The notes: generated by a model from the sequence alone, not told the origin. DNA of 47,809 nucleotides from Anaeroplasmataceae bacterium (GCA_029067355.1 JAIEEQ010000076.1:1-47809); one strand, 5' to 3'. Shown: positions 33,727 to 42,370, numbered from the stretch's first letter. Numbers and translations are program-made.

Positions 33727-34110
33727 ATGTATCAGACAAGTCATCAAAAAAAATTATTTCAATATTTTAAATCTCATCCCACAGCTTCCTTTTCAGCTAA
33801 AAGCTTAATTGAGGAATTTAAAGGACAAATAAATAAAGCAACCATATACCGAAAACTCTTATGCTTAGAGGAAGAAAAGCTCATTCATAAGAGCTACAAC
33901 CCAAAAAGCAAGGGGTATGAATATCAATATGCAAAGGATTGTGATCATCACTTTCATCTATTATGCAAGCATTGTGGAAAAATAATGCATTTAAAATGTG
34001 ATGAGGTAAATGGCTTTATTGAGCATCTTTTCTTAAAGCATTCATTTCTTATAGACCAAGGAGAAACACTCCTTATGGGATTATGTGAGGAGTGTAAGAA
34101 GTATGCTTGA
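33727..34110 (+). CDS. Fur family transcriptional regulator
   Basis: 127-residue metal-dependent repressor. The winged helix (~residues 20-75, INKATIYRKLLCLEEEKLIHK) is followed by the dimerisation domain with the metal site HHFHLLCKHCGKIMHLKC and the C-terminal GLCEEC, i.e. two CxxC pairs for a structural zinc. The HHFHLLC pattern is common to Fur, Zur and PerR. ATG 33727 after GAGGTGG. A palindrome sits at its promoter. It overlaps the next gene, a predicted metal exporter, by 8 bases. Pairing with an exporter suggests sensing of zinc, manganese or another metal, but which one is not visible. Confidence 0.9.
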   Translation: MYQTSHQKKLFQYFKSHPTASFSAKSLIEEFKGQINKATIYRKLLCLEEEKLIHKSYNPKSKGYEYQYAKDCDHHFHLLCKHCGKIMHLKCDEVNGFIEHLFLKHSFLIDQGETLLMGLCEECKKYA

Positions 34111-34948
34111 TATTTTTTTAGATGCACTTATTGATAGCTTGAAGGTTTTTGGTATTGCTTTTGTTCTTTATTTCCTTTTCTCCTTTGTGCATGAACGTGT
34201 AACGGCGTCTTTTCAAAAGCATAAGGGTGTATCTCCTTTGCTAGGAGCCAGCTGTGGATTAATTCCAGAATGCGGAATATCTGTGGTGGGTGCGGATATG
34301 TATCATAAAAAGCAAATTAGTATGGGAACGATTCTGGCCATTTTTTTTGCTTGCTCAGATGAAGCACTTTTTATCCTTTGCAGTGATTATAAAAAAATAG
34401 CGTATATGATTCCATTGCTAGCCATAAAATGGATTTGTGGTATGGGAATTGGATATCTAGTAGATGCTATATTTAAAAGGAGGGAAACGATTGAATCTGC
34501 TCTTCTAAAAGTGGATTGCTGTGAGCATCATCACAATCAGGAAGGCTTTTTGTTAAAGCATTTGCTTCACCCTTTTTTGCACTGCTTAAAAATTTTTATG
34601 TATGTTTTGATTGTGAATCTCTTTTTTGGAATTCTTGTGCATTGGATAGGAGAAGAACAAATTATAAGCTTTTTAAGTAGTAATGAAGCTCTTGCACCTC
34701 TTTTTGCAGGCCTCATAGGCTTGATCCCTAATTGTGCAGCAAGTGTTTTAATGAGTGAGCTTTTCTTGTTGAATGGCCTATCCTTTGGTGCTTTAGTAAC
34801 TGGATTAAGCGTAAATGCAGGAGTAGGGTTAATCTACCTATTAAAATTTAAGGAAACTAGAAAGAATGCTTTATGGATGCTTTTGATATTATTTCTTTAT
34901 TCTTTATGCATAGGCTATATCCTGTTTGCTATAATGAAAGGAGTTTAG
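34103..34948 (+). CDS. Predicted metal exporter (ArsP_2 / putative manganese transporter family)
   Basis: 281-residue membrane protein with about eight to ten helices in two repeated halves, each with a similar motif: PLLGASCGLIPECGISVVGADMY near residue 50 and PLFAGLIGLIPNCAASVLMSELF near residue 210. The conserved GLIPxC pairs and a central His/Cys-rich loop (DCCEHHHNQEG) suggest soft-metal binding. This matches the 10-TM putative heavy-metal or manganese exporter family. ATG 34103 lies inside the end of the Fur-family gene, so the two are translationally coupled. Export of a metal under control of its sensor is the natural reading; the metal is unknown. Confidence 0.75.
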   Translation: MLDIFLDALIDSLKVFGIAFVLYFLFSFVHERVTASFQKHKGVSPLLGASCGLIPECGISVVGADMYHKKQISMGTILAIFFACSDEALFILCSDYKKIAYMIPLLAIKWICGMGIGYLVDAIFKRRETIESALLKVDCCEHHHNQEGFLLKHLLHPFLHCLKIFMYVLIVNLFFGILVHWIGEEQIISFLSSNEALAPLFAGLIGLIPNCAASVLMSELFLLNGLSFGALVTGLSVNAGVGLIYLLKFKETRKNALWMLLILFLYSLCIGYILFAIMKGV

Positions 34949-34950
34949 AA

Positions 34951-35268
34951 ATGGAAGAACAATATAATAAGGCCAAGTCCTGTTTTGAAAATAAAGATTA
35001 TGTAGAGGCACTGAGGCTATTTTCAGAAATAGATTATTTAGATAGTAAAAAAATGGAAAATGATTGTATTGATATTCTTGAGGATTTAATCTTCTATTCT
35101 AAACGGAAGGTTTCTTTGGCATATTTAGAAGATCTAGCCTTCTACAAGGATTATTGCTATTTTGAAGATGCTTATAAAAGAAGAAGAGTGAATTTGATTT
35201 CTAAAATATTAATGTTTGGAAGTGCAATTGCGGGCACAATCATTTTAATTATTCTGCTGATAATATAA
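34951..35268 (+). CDS. Small tail-anchored protein with TPR-like helices
   Basis: 105-residue protein. Residues ~1-75 are helical and begin like a TPR unit (YNKAKSCFENKDYVEALRLFSEI); a single membrane helix closes the protein (ILMFGSAIAGTIILIILLII), so the soluble part would face the cytoplasm. ATG 34951 with AAAGGAG upstream, two bases after the exporter stop, so it is the third gene of the Fur-family operon. It could be an accessory subunit of the exporter. Family not recognised; function unknown. Confidence 0.65.
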   Translation: MEEQYNKAKSCFENKDYVEALRLFSEIDYLDSKKMENDCIDILEDLIFYSKRKVSLAYLEDLAFYKDYCYFEDAYKRRRVNLISKILMFGSAIAGTIILIILLII

Positions 35269-35294
35269 AAAAAGAGAATCTAAACAGATTCTCT
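35267..35294 (-). terminator. Terminator of tRNA-Glu (also usable by the converging operon)
   Basis: AGAGAATCT / AGATTCTCT perfect 9-bp stem; on the minus strand it is followed by seven T. Confidence 0.75.
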
Positions 35295-35306
35295 ATCATT
35301 TTTAAA

Positions 35307-35382
35307 TGGTGACCTGTACGGGGTTCGAACCCATAAATGCATGCGTGAAAGGCATGTGTGTTAACCGTTTCACCAACAGGCC
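35307..35382 (-). tRNA. tRNA-Glu (anticodon UUC)
   Basis: The minus strand folds as a full cloverleaf: acceptor stem GGCCTGT / ACAGGTC (one G-U pair), D arm with GGTTAAC, anticodon stem CATGC / GCATG with loop CTTTCAC (anticodon TTC), T arm GGGTTCGAACCCC, discriminator A and encoded CCA. 76 bases including CCA. Single tRNA with its own promoter and terminator. Confidence 0.95.
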
Positions 35383-35403
35383 AGCTTTCTTTGTCGCTCA
35401 TTT

Positions 35404-35431
35404 ATTATAACATAATTCATTTTCAAGTCAA
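35404..35431 (-). promoter_or_regulatory. Promoter of tRNA-Glu
   Basis: Minus strand TTGACT, 16 bp, TATAAT, about 20 bases before the tRNA 5' end. Confidence 0.75.
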
Positions 35432-35493
35432 CCCCTTTTTTTAGAATTTTAGAATTTTCTTTTTGATTTCTTCAAAAAAAATAATGAAAACAC

Positions 35494-35522
35494 TTACATT
35501 TAGCATTGAAAAATGATATAAT
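35494..35522 (+). promoter_or_regulatory. Promoter of the cytidylate-kinase-like gene
   Basis: TTACAT (35494-35499), 17 bp, TATAAT (35517-35522) with TGA extension. Confidence 0.6.
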
Positions 35523-35557
35523 AAAATTAGAAAATAGGAGTGTCAGGAGGAAAAACT

Positions 35558-36148
35558 ATGAAATATGTAATTACGATTAGTCGTGAATATGGCAGTGGTG
35601 GTCGTTTTATTGGAAAGTTGATTGCTGAAAAGTTAGGGATTGCCTTTTATGATTCTGAGCTTTTAACGAAGGCTTCAAACTTATCAGGTATATCAAAAAC
35701 CTGCTTAGAGAACTATGATGAAACTAAGGAAAGTGCCTTTTCCTATGCACAAGGCTTATATGGAATGGATATGTCTTTAGGACAAAAGGTATTTTTAGCT
35801 CAGTTTGAAACTATTAAAAAGATTGCAAGTCAGGAATCCTGTGTAATTGTAGGTAGGTGTGCAGACTATGTGTTGAAAGAAAATCCTAATGTGGTTAAGG
35901 TTTTCATTTGTGCTCCTATTGAGGATAAAATTGAACGTGCAGTAACCTATTACAAAATTAATCCTGCGAAGGCAGCAAGTATTATATCTAAGAAAAACAA
36001 AAAAAGACGCTCTTATTATAATTTCTATACAGACAAAGAGTGGGGAAAGCCAGATTCTTATGATTTATGTGTCAATTCTAAAAATGGGATAGAAACGGCA
36101 GTAGAAGCAATCTGTGCATATACAAAAAGAAGATTTAATCTTGATTAG
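35558..36148 (+). CDS. Cytidylate kinase-like family protein
   Basis: 196-residue P-loop protein. It begins with ISREYGSGGRFIGKLIAEKLG, the family form of the nucleotide-binding loop, then FYDSELL; VIVGRCADYVL and VFICAPIEDKIERA in the middle, and the KNKKRRSYYNFYTDKEWG lid region near residue 150 that is typical of the cytidylate_kin2 family. It is related to CMP kinase but its real substrate is unclear, as many Firmicutes have both. ATG 35558 follows GGAGG; the frame is open a little further up but without ribosome site. Single-gene unit. Confidence 0.88.
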   Translation: MKYVITISREYGSGGRFIGKLIAEKLGIAFYDSELLTKASNLSGISKTCLENYDETKESAFSYAQGLYGMDMSLGQKVFLAQFETIKKIASQESCVIVGRCADYVLKENPNVVKVFICAPIEDKIERAVTYYKINPAKAASIISKKNKKRRSYYNFYTDKEWGKPDSYDLCVNSKNGIETAVEAICAYTKRRFNLD

Positions 36149-36153
36149 ATAAT

Positions 36154-36176
36154 GCTCGCTATAATGCGAGCTTTAT
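36154..36176 (+). terminator. Terminator after the kinase-like gene
   Basis: GCTCGC-TATAAT-GCGAGC stem followed by TTTATTTT. Confidence 0.7.
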
Positions 36177-36205
36177 TTTATATAAAAAAGTAAGGAGAAT
36201 AGAAT

Positions 36206-36640
36206 ATGAGTTTTAGAGCTTTAGATTATAGTGTTAGTGTAATTGCTTTAAAAAAGGATGAGAATTTATATGGAATGACCTGTGCTTGGACAATGCAGGT
36301 GGATTTCGATAAAATGGTTTGTCTGCTAGGAAGTCAGAGTCATACAGGAGCGATTATTAAAAAGGGTGACTTTGTTGGAATATCTGTATTATCTAAAAAT
36401 CAAAAGGAGCTTGCCATCCATTTTGGAGAGAATCATTCTACTGAAAAAAATAAATTTGAGGAAATAAAATATCATATCAAAAATGGAGCTATTATGCTTC
36501 CCTCATCAACTAGAACATTATGTTGCAGAGTTCTTGATGTGCTTCACTTAAAAGGGATAGAGGAGGACTCCTTGATTTATGTTGAAATCTTAGACAAGAA
36601 GGAAAATGGAGATGATTTTCTTCATTATAGTGAACTATAA
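36206..36640 (+). CDS. Flavin reductase-like protein
   Basis: 144-residue FMN-binding split-barrel protein. The N-terminal DYSVSVIALKKDENLYGMTCAWTMQVDFDKMVCLLG and the central IIKKGDFVGISVLSKNQKELAIHFG show the flavin-reductase fold, in which FMN is bound and reduced by NAD(P)H or takes part in electron transfer. It ends one base into the following Smr gene (TAATG), indicating coupled translation. Physiological partner unknown; in anaerobes such proteins can serve as small flavoredoxins. Confidence 0.8.
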   Translation: MSFRALDYSVSVIALKKDENLYGMTCAWTMQVDFDKMVCLLGSQSHTGAIIKKGDFVGISVLSKNQKELAIHFGENHSTEKNKFEEIKYHIKNGAIMLPSSTRTLCCRVLDVLHLKGIEEDSLIYVEILDKKENGDDFLHYSEL

Positions 36641-36969
36641 TGTATAAAGTGGACTTACATCAAAGGAATGAAACCGTTGCTTCTGCTCTTTATAATTTGA
36701 AGGAATCTATTCGCATTGCTAGGAGTAGTAAAGACCATGTTCTATGCTTGGTTGTTGGCTATGGCAGTACAGGAGGGACACATAAAATAAAAACGGCTGT
36801 ATTAGAACAGCTTAGGGAGTATAAATCAAAAAATCAAATTCGAGATTTTATAATAGGCTCTGAAATAGACATATTTAATGCTAACTATCAAAAATTGAAG
36901 GGAAAGGAGTTTCTGGATGAGGACTGTAAAAGAAGAAAAAATCCAGGAGAAATACTTGTTATTTTATGA
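36640..36969 (+). CDS. Smr domain protein
   Basis: 109-residue protein made of a single Smr (small MutS-related) domain: the VDLHQRNETVASALYNL start (DLHxxxxxEA-type motif) and LVVGYGSTGGTHKIKTAVLEQL, corresponding to the GxGxHSxxGxxLK motif with Ser replaced. Smr domains are nucleases or RNA-binding modules associated with DNA repair and with ribosome rescue. Stand-alone short form. Overlaps both neighbours by one to four bases, so it is translated as part of a three-gene unit with a flavin reductase and a GNAT protein. Confidence 0.75.
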   Translation: MYKVDLHQRNETVASALYNLKESIRIARSSKDHVLCLVVGYGSTGGTHKIKTAVLEQLREYKSKNQIRDFIIGSEIDIFNANYQKLKGKEFLDEDCKRRKNPGEILVIL

Positions 36970-37460
36970 AATATAAAACAGAAATTTCAGGATTAGAGCT
37001 ATTTGATGCGACAGAGGAAAATCTTGAGGATATTTTATTTTTGATTCATCAGATTGCTGAATATGAGAAGATGAGCCAGGAGGTCGTTGCGTCAATAGAT
37101 TCTTTAAGAGAATCTCTTTTTGTAAGAAAAAGAGCCTTTGTAATTCTTGCAAAATATCAAGGGAAAATTGTAGGCTATATGCTGTACTTTTATAATTATT
37201 CAACATTTGTTGGAAGAGAAAATATTTATTTAGAGGATTTGTTCCTTTTGGAGGAGTACCGCCATTTGGGGATTGGAAAAGCTTTATTTAAGGTTTTGGC
37301 TGGGATTGCCCTAGATGAGGGATGTAAAAGAATTGACTGGGTTTGTCTACATTGGAATGAGCCTAGTTTAAGATTTTATCAAGCGATTCAGGCAAGTCGT
37401 CATGATGAATGGGTTCTTCACCGACTGGAAGAGGAAGGGATAGCTCTTCTTGCAAAATAA
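36966..37460 (+). CDS. GNAT family N-acetyltransferase
   Basis: 164-residue acetyltransferase with one GNAT fold. The acetyl-CoA loop is LEEYRHLGIGKALFKVL (R/QxxGxG/A pattern, residues ~92-108), preceded by the YLEDLFLL strand and followed by DWVCLHWNEPSLRFYQ. This arrangement resembles the diamine (spermidine/spermine) acetyltransferase branch, but the substrate is not determined. ATG 36966 overlaps the preceding stop by four bases (ATGA). Confidence 0.88.
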   Translation: MKYKTEISGLELFDATEENLEDILFLIHQIAEYEKMSQEVVASIDSLRESLFVRKRAFVILAKYQGKIVGYMLYFYNYSTFVGRENIYLEDLFLLEEYRHLGIGKALFKVLAGIALDEGCKRIDWVCLHWNEPSLRFYQAIQASRHDEWVLHRLEEEGIALLAK

Positions 37461-37472
37461 TACTTCCTAAAG

Positions 37473-37503
37473 CGCTTTAATAGTTTTACTATTAAGGCGT
37501 TTT
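37473..37503 (+). terminator. Terminator before the NAD operon
   Basis: CGCTTTAATAG / CTATTAAGGCG 11-bp stem (one G-T pair) followed by TTTTAT. Its 3' arm overlaps the -35 and spacer of the nad promoter. Confidence 0.7.
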
Positions 37504-37513
37504 ATGTTATAAT
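37485..37513 (+). promoter_or_regulatory. Promoter of nadB-nadC-nadA
   Basis: TTTACT (37485-37490), 17 bp, TATAAT (37508-37513). Confidence 0.6.
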
Positions 37514-37536
37514 GAATTGGTTTAACAAGGAAAGTG

Positions 37537-39051
37537 ATGAAAATGAAGGAAATTAAACAATTTGATGTTGTGATTTTAGGCGGAGGTTTGGCAGGAATCT
37601 ATACAGCCTTATCTTTAGATTCTAGTTTACATATTGGATTATTCATAAAGGATGCGATTGAAAGAGGCTCATCAAATTTGGCTCAGGGCGGTATAGCTGC
37701 TGAGGTAGAATGGGATGAGGAACGGATTAAGGAGCATTATGAGGATACCTTACGTGCAGGTTCTTATTTAAATGATCCTTTAGCAACAAAGATTCTTGTT
37801 GAGGAAGCAGGTAAGCATATCAAGAATTTATTATCTATTGGAGTTCATTTTGATAAGAAGTCAGATGGATCTTTAGTAACCACTTTAGAGGGTGGACATA
37901 GAAGTAGAAGAATCTTACATGCAGGTGGAGATGATACTGGAGCTCATGTGATGAAGGATTTGCGTGAGGCCTTGTATTGTCGTGAAAATATTGACGTTTA
38001 TGAGGATGAAATGGCAATTGAAATTCTTCATAATGAAAATAAGGCTTTGGGTGTCATCGTGATTAACCAACAAAATGAAGAGGTCTATGTTCTTGCAAAT
38101 CGAATTGTTCTTGCTACGGGCGGAATTGGTGGAATTTATAAAAAATCAACAAATGAGAAAATCGCTTGTGGTGATGGAATTGCTATGGCTGCTCGAGCAG
38201 GAGTTATAATTAAAAATATGGAGTTTGTTCAATTTCATCCAACAGGTTTTTATGTGGAGGATCAAATTGGGAAAACCTTTTTGATTAGTGAGGCTGTCCG
38301 TGGAGAGGGAGGAATTTTACGTAATATTGAGGGAGTACGCTTTATGGAAAAATATGATAAGGAGCGTATGGAGCTTGCCCCAAGAGATGTTGTTTCTCAG
38401 GCTATTCATCGAGAAATGTTTGATACATGGAGTGATCATGTCTATTTAGATATCACTCATAAATCTAAAGAATTTTTAATGAATCGTTTTCCTACCATCT
38501 ATCAGCATTGCCTAGAGTATGGCATTGATATTTCAAAGGATTATATCCCCGTAGCTCCCGTAGAGCATTTCTTGTGTGGAGGAATTGATACTGACATCAA
38601 TGGAAAAACAAGTATGGATAACTTATATGCGGTTGGAGAGTGTGCAAATACTGGAGTTCATGGAGCCAATCGTCTTGCCTCCAATTCCTTGCTAGAATGC
38701 ATTGTTTTTGCAGGAAGAATTGCAGAGGTTATCAATCAGGATAAAAGTTCTTTTGGTAAAATTGATGTCATTTTGCCAGATATGGTCTTCACTCATAAGA
38801 AATTTAATTTTAAGGATATTCGTGTAGAGATTAGAGATGTAATGAGCAAATATGGCTTCATCGTTCGTAAGGAGGAAGATTTATTACTTGCTAAAAAGCT
38901 TCTTACGAAGCACTATAATAACTTGAAAAAGATTAATGTATTTTCTAGGTATTATTATGAAACCATTAATATGGTAACTGTTGCTCTTCTTATTATAGAT
39001 CAGGCACTTGAAAGAAAGGAATCTGTCGGCTGTCATTGTCGATTAAATTAA
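37537..39051 (+). CDS. nadB: L-aspartate oxidase (NadB)
   Basis: Flavoprotein that oxidises L-aspartate to iminoaspartate, first step of de novo NAD synthesis. FAD site VVILGGGLAGIYTAL near the start; SNLAQGGIAA; HRSRRILHAGGDDTG; VQFHPTGFY; RGEGGILRN; and the C-terminal NLYAVGECANTGVHGANRLASNSLLEC motif, all typical. 504 residues. ATG 37537 is preferred with AAGGAAA just upstream; GTG 37534 and ATG 37543 are alternatives. In an anaerobe fumarate rather than oxygen is the likely electron acceptor (family knowledge). First gene of a compact nadB-nadC-nadA operon. Confidence 0.95.
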   Translation: MKMKEIKQFDVVILGGGLAGIYTALSLDSSLHIGLFIKDAIERGSSNLAQGGIAAEVEWDEERIKEHYEDTLRAGSYLNDPLATKILVEEAGKHIKNLLSIGVHFDKKSDGSLVTTLEGGHRSRRILHAGGDDTGAHVMKDLREALYCRENIDVYEDEMAIEILHNENKALGVIVINQQNEEVYVLANRIVLATGGIGGIYKKSTNEKIACGDGIAMAARAGVIIKNMEFVQFHPTGFYVEDQIGKTFLISEAVRGEGGILRNIEGVRFMEKYDKERMELAPRDVVSQAIHREMFDTWSDHVYLDITHKSKEFLMNRFPTIYQHCLEYGIDISKDYIPVAPVEHFLCGGIDTDINGKTSMDNLYAVGECANTGVHGANRLASNSLLECIVFAGRIAEVINQDKSSFGKIDVILPDMVFTHKKFNFKDIRVEIRDVMSKYGFIVRKEEDLLLAKKLLTKHYNNLKKINVFSRYYYETINMVTVALLIIDQALERKESVGCHCRLN

Positions 39052-39061
39052 GGTGAAAAAT

Positions 39062-39883
39062 ATGAAGGATTTAATTAAAGAAATCATTGAGCATGCTTTA
39101 AAGGAAGATATGCCTAAGGGAGATATTACAACAGATCATTTAATTCCAAAAAATCATCAATCTAAGGCATATTTTATTGCAAAGGAGAATGGAATTCTTT
39201 CTGGAATTGAGGTAGTTGAGAAGGTTTTTCAAGTTTTAGGGGGGAAGTATCAGCTGTCCTTTACCCTAAAGGATGGAGATTTTGTAAAGGAAAAACAAAT
39301 CTTTGGTACAGTAGAAGGAGATACTCATACGATACTTAAAGCAGAGCGGGTTGCTTTAAATTTGATTCAGAGAATGAGTGGTATTGCTACTACTACGCAT
39401 TCCTATGTAGAAAGGCTTGTTGGAAATTGCAAAATTTTGGATACCAGAAAAACAACGCCTAATTTAAGAATTTTAGAAAAACAGGCTGTTCGAGATGGCG
39501 GCGGTACAAATCATAGATTTTGTCTTTCTGATATGGTGATGATTAAGGATAACCATATTGATGCGGTTGGCTCTATTACAAAGGCTGTTGCTCTTGCAAA
39601 GGAGAAAACAAGTGGTGTTCAAATTGAGGTTGAGGTAGAAACCTATGAGCAATTTTTAGAAGCCTTGTCTACTCCATGCGATATTATAATGCTAGACAAT
39701 ATGCCAAATGAATTAATGAAGAAATGTGTTCTTGCCAATCAGCATCAAAAGAAGCTGGAGGCTTCTGGGAATATGAATTTGGATAGAATTACGGAAGTAT
39801 CTGAGCTGGGGGTTGATTTTATTTCAGTAGGAGCCTTAACTCATTCTGTTAAGTCTTTAGATATTTCATTAAAGTTTCATTAG
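39062..39883 (+). CDS. nadC: Nicotinate-nucleotide diphosphorylase, carboxylating (NadC)
   Basis: 273-residue quinolinate phosphoribosyltransferase: quinolinate and PRPP to nicotinate mononucleotide. Motifs: LKEDMPKGDITTDHL at the start, ERVALNLIQRMSGIATTT, LDTRKTTPNLRILEKQAVRDGGG (PRPP/quinolinate site), MIKDNHI, and the C-terminal VDFISVGALTHSV. ATG 39062 after AAGGTG; the GTG at 39053 overlaps that site. Second gene of the NAD operon. Confidence 0.96.
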   Translation: MKDLIKEIIEHALKEDMPKGDITTDHLIPKNHQSKAYFIAKENGILSGIEVVEKVFQVLGGKYQLSFTLKDGDFVKEKQIFGTVEGDTHTILKAERVALNLIQRMSGIATTTHSYVERLVGNCKILDTRKTTPNLRILEKQAVRDGGGTNHRFCLSDMVMIKDNHIDAVGSITKAVALAKEKTSGVQIEVEVETYEQFLEALSTPCDIIMLDNMPNELMKKCVLANQHQKKLEASGNMNLDRITEVSELGVDFISVGALTHSVKSLDISLKFH

Positions 39884-39895
39884 GAGAAAAAAACT

Positions 39896-40801
39896 ATGAA
39901 TTATGTTTTAGAAATTAATCGTTTAAAAAAGGAAAAGAATGCTGTCATTTTGGCACATTATTATCAAGAACCAGAAATACAGGATATTGCTGATTATTTA
40001 GGAGATAGCTTAAATTTAGCTCAAATTGCTATGAATACCTCTGCTGATATTATTATTTTTTGTGGTGTGCATTTTATGGCGGAAACTGCTAAAATACTCA
40101 ATCCATCTAAGAAGGTTCTATTACCTGTTCTTAAGGCTGGATGCAAAATGGCGGATATGATTTCGCCTACTGCTTTAAAGCGATATAAGGAGGAGCATCC
40201 AAATACGAAGATTATTACCTATGTAAATAGCACAGCTAGTGTTAAGGCTTTAAGTGATTGTATTTGTACTTCTACAAACGCACTTAAGATTATTAGACAT
40301 TATTTGGATCAGGGAGAATCTATACTATATTGCCCAGATCAGAACCTGGGAAAATATGCTATGGCTTTAGAGGGAAGAAACTTTGAGGTATGGAATGGTT
40401 GCTGTCCAATTCACCATTTTTTAGATCCAGAAAAGCTTTTAGAATTAAAGAAAAAAAATCCAAATGCTAAGGTACTAGCTCATCCTGAGTGTCAGCAAAA
40501 AATTTTAAGTCTTGCGGATTATGTAGGTTCTACAAAGCAACTTTTAGAATATGCAGTTAAAAGTGAGGATAAGGCTTTTATCGTTGCCACAGAAAAAGGT
40601 GTTATTCATGCGATGCAGAAGGCTTGTCCAGATAAATCCTTTATTCTTGCGAGTCCCACCCTTTCTTGTAGAAGTATGAAGTACACAAAGCTAGAGGATG
40701 TATATGCTTGCTTAAAGGATGAAACAAATGAAATTATAGTGGAAGAAGAGATTGCTGCATCTGCTAAGAAAGCCTTAGATCAAATGATGAAATTATCTTA
40801 G
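39896..40801 (+). CDS. nadA: Quinolinate synthase (NadA)
   Basis: 301-residue [4Fe-4S] enzyme that condenses iminoaspartate with dihydroxyacetone phosphate to quinolinate. Visible: AHYYQEPEIQDIADYLGDSL at the start, CGVHFMAETAKIL with the first cluster cysteine, VNSTASVKALSDCICTSTNA, AHPECQQ and the last Cys region SCRSMKYTKLEDVY. TAGGAG before ATG 39896. With NadB it channels the unstable iminoaspartate. Last of the three NAD genes; the ABC-F gene starts 16 bases on without a terminator. Confidence 0.96.
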   Translation: MNYVLEINRLKKEKNAVILAHYYQEPEIQDIADYLGDSLNLAQIAMNTSADIIIFCGVHFMAETAKILNPSKKVLLPVLKAGCKMADMISPTALKRYKEEHPNTKIITYVNSTASVKALSDCICTSTNALKIIRHYLDQGESILYCPDQNLGKYAMALEGRNFEVWNGCCPIHHFLDPEKLLELKKKNPNAKVLAHPECQQKILSLADYVGSTKQLLEYAVKSEDKAFIVATEKGVIHAMQKACPDKSFILASPTLSCRSMKYTKLEDVYACLKDETNEIIVEEEIAASAKKALDQMMKLS

Positions 40802-40816
40802 ATTGGAATTATAGAT

Positions 40817-42370
40817 ATGAGTGTATTAAAGGTTACTGATGTTTCCTTTTCCTTTGGAAATAGAACAATTTTGGAGAATGCTAGCTTTGTTTTACAAAAG
40901 GGTGAGCATGTTGGATTAGTTGGGTTAAATGGAGAAGGAAAAACAACATTTATTAAAATGATTACAGGAGCATTGACTCCAGATAGTGGAAAAATTGAAT
41001 GGTGCAAAAGAATAACAACGGGGTATTTAGACCAATATACGACCTTAACTAGGGGAAAGAGCATTCGTGAGGTTTTACGTGAAGCTTTTCAGCATATGTA
41101 TGATTTGGAACAAGAAATGAATCAAATGTATGAGCAAATGGCTTCTTGTTCACCAGAGGAAATGGAAGCATTGTTAGAGGATACAGGAGAAATTCAATCT
41201 GAGCTAGAGGCTTCTGGTTTTTATTCCTTAGAGGCTAAAATAGAAGAGGTTGCCAACGGCTTAGGATTAGGAGATATTGGTTTAGATCGGGATGTCACAG
41301 ACTTAAGTGGTGGACAACGCTCAAAGGTACTTCTAACTAAGCTTTTACTTGCCCAGCCGATGATTTTAATTTTGGATGAGCCAACAAACTTCTTAGATGA
41401 AAATCAGATTACATGGTTAAAAAATTATCTTGCAAACTATGAGAATGCCTTTATTCTTGTTTCTCATGATGTTTCCTTTTTGAACAGTGTCATCAATGTC
41501 ATTTATCATATGGAAGATGGAACTCTTACAAGATATACAGGAAATTATGATGGTTTTATGCAAATGTATGAGCTTAAAAAAAGGCAACAAAACATTGCTT
41601 ATGAGAAGCAACAAAAGGAAATCAAAGATTTAAAGGAATTTATTGCGAAAAATAAAGCCAGAGTTGCGACAACTGATCTTGCTAAATCAAGACAGCGAAG
41701 ACTAGATAAAATGGAGATTATAGATAAAGCCAAGGAGCAGATTAAACCAAATTTCAAATTTAAGGAATGTGGAGCCTCTGGTAAATTTGTAATTACAGCA
41801 AACGACCTTGTGATAGGATATAATGAGCCTTTGTCTGCAAAACTTAATTTCACCATAGAGCGTGGAAAAAAGGTTGTTATTAAGGGAGCAAACGGAATTG
41901 GTAAAACAACTCTTTTAAAAACATTGTTAGGTTTGATTCCCCCTCTATCTGGAGAATGCAAATTAGACTACAATATCCATTATGGTTATTTTGCACAAGA
42001 GGAATCCAATTCAAAAAATACGGCTCATGAAGAAATATGGCAGGAATATCCTGCTATGACGAATGCTGAGGTTAGAGGTGCCTTAGCTGCCTGTGGATTA
42101 AATAAGGATAAAATTGAGTCTTTAATGATGGTTTTATCAGGTGGAGAAGCTGCCAAGGTTAGATTATGCAAGATTATGCTTAAGGAATGTAATACCTTGA
42201 TTTTAGATGAGCCAACCAATCATCTAGATGTACTTGCGAAGGAATCTTTAAAGGAGGCATTGATCGCCTTTAAGGGAACTATTGTACTAGTATGTCATGA
42301 GGCTGAGTTTTATGATGGTCTAGTAACGGATGTGCTAGATGCAGAACAATGGACAACGAAGCTCATATAG
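40817..42370 (+). CDS. ABC-F family ATPase (YbiT/YkpA-like)
   Basis: 517-residue soluble protein with two ABC domains: Walker A GLNGEGKTT (~38-46) and GANGIGKTT, signatures LSGGQRSKV and LSGGEAAKV, Walker B LILDEPTNFLD and LILDEPTNHLD. The linker contains a long helical segment (KKRQQNIAYEKQQKEIKDLKEFIAKNKA) followed by the KSRQRRLDKME block characteristic of the housekeeping YbiT/YkpA branch of ABC-F translation factors. It acts on the ribosome, not as a transporter. It differs clearly from the ABC-F at 16.7 kb, which has a regulated leader. Only a weak ribosome site (TTGGAA) before ATG 40817; probably co-transcribed with nadA. Confidence 0.88.
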   Translation: MSVLKVTDVSFSFGNRTILENASFVLQKGEHVGLVGLNGEGKTTFIKMITGALTPDSGKIEWCKRITTGYLDQYTTLTRGKSIREVLREAFQHMYDLEQEMNQMYEQMASCSPEEMEALLEDTGEIQSELEASGFYSLEAKIEEVANGLGLGDIGLDRDVTDLSGGQRSKVLLTKLLLAQPMILILDEPTNFLDENQITWLKNYLANYENAFILVSHDVSFLNSVINVIYHMEDGTLTRYTGNYDGFMQMYELKKRQQNIAYEKQQKEIKDLKEFIAKNKARVATTDLAKSRQRRLDKMEIIDKAKEQIKPNFKFKECGASGKFVITANDLVIGYNEPLSAKLNFTIERGKKVVIKGANGIGKTTLLKTLLGLIPPLSGECKLDYNIHYGYFAQEESNSKNTAHEEIWQEYPAMTNAEVRGALAACGLNKDKIESLMMVLSGGEAAKVRLCKIMLKECNTLILDEPTNHLDVLAKESLKEALIAFKGTIVLVCHEAEFYDGLVTDVLDAEQWTTKLI

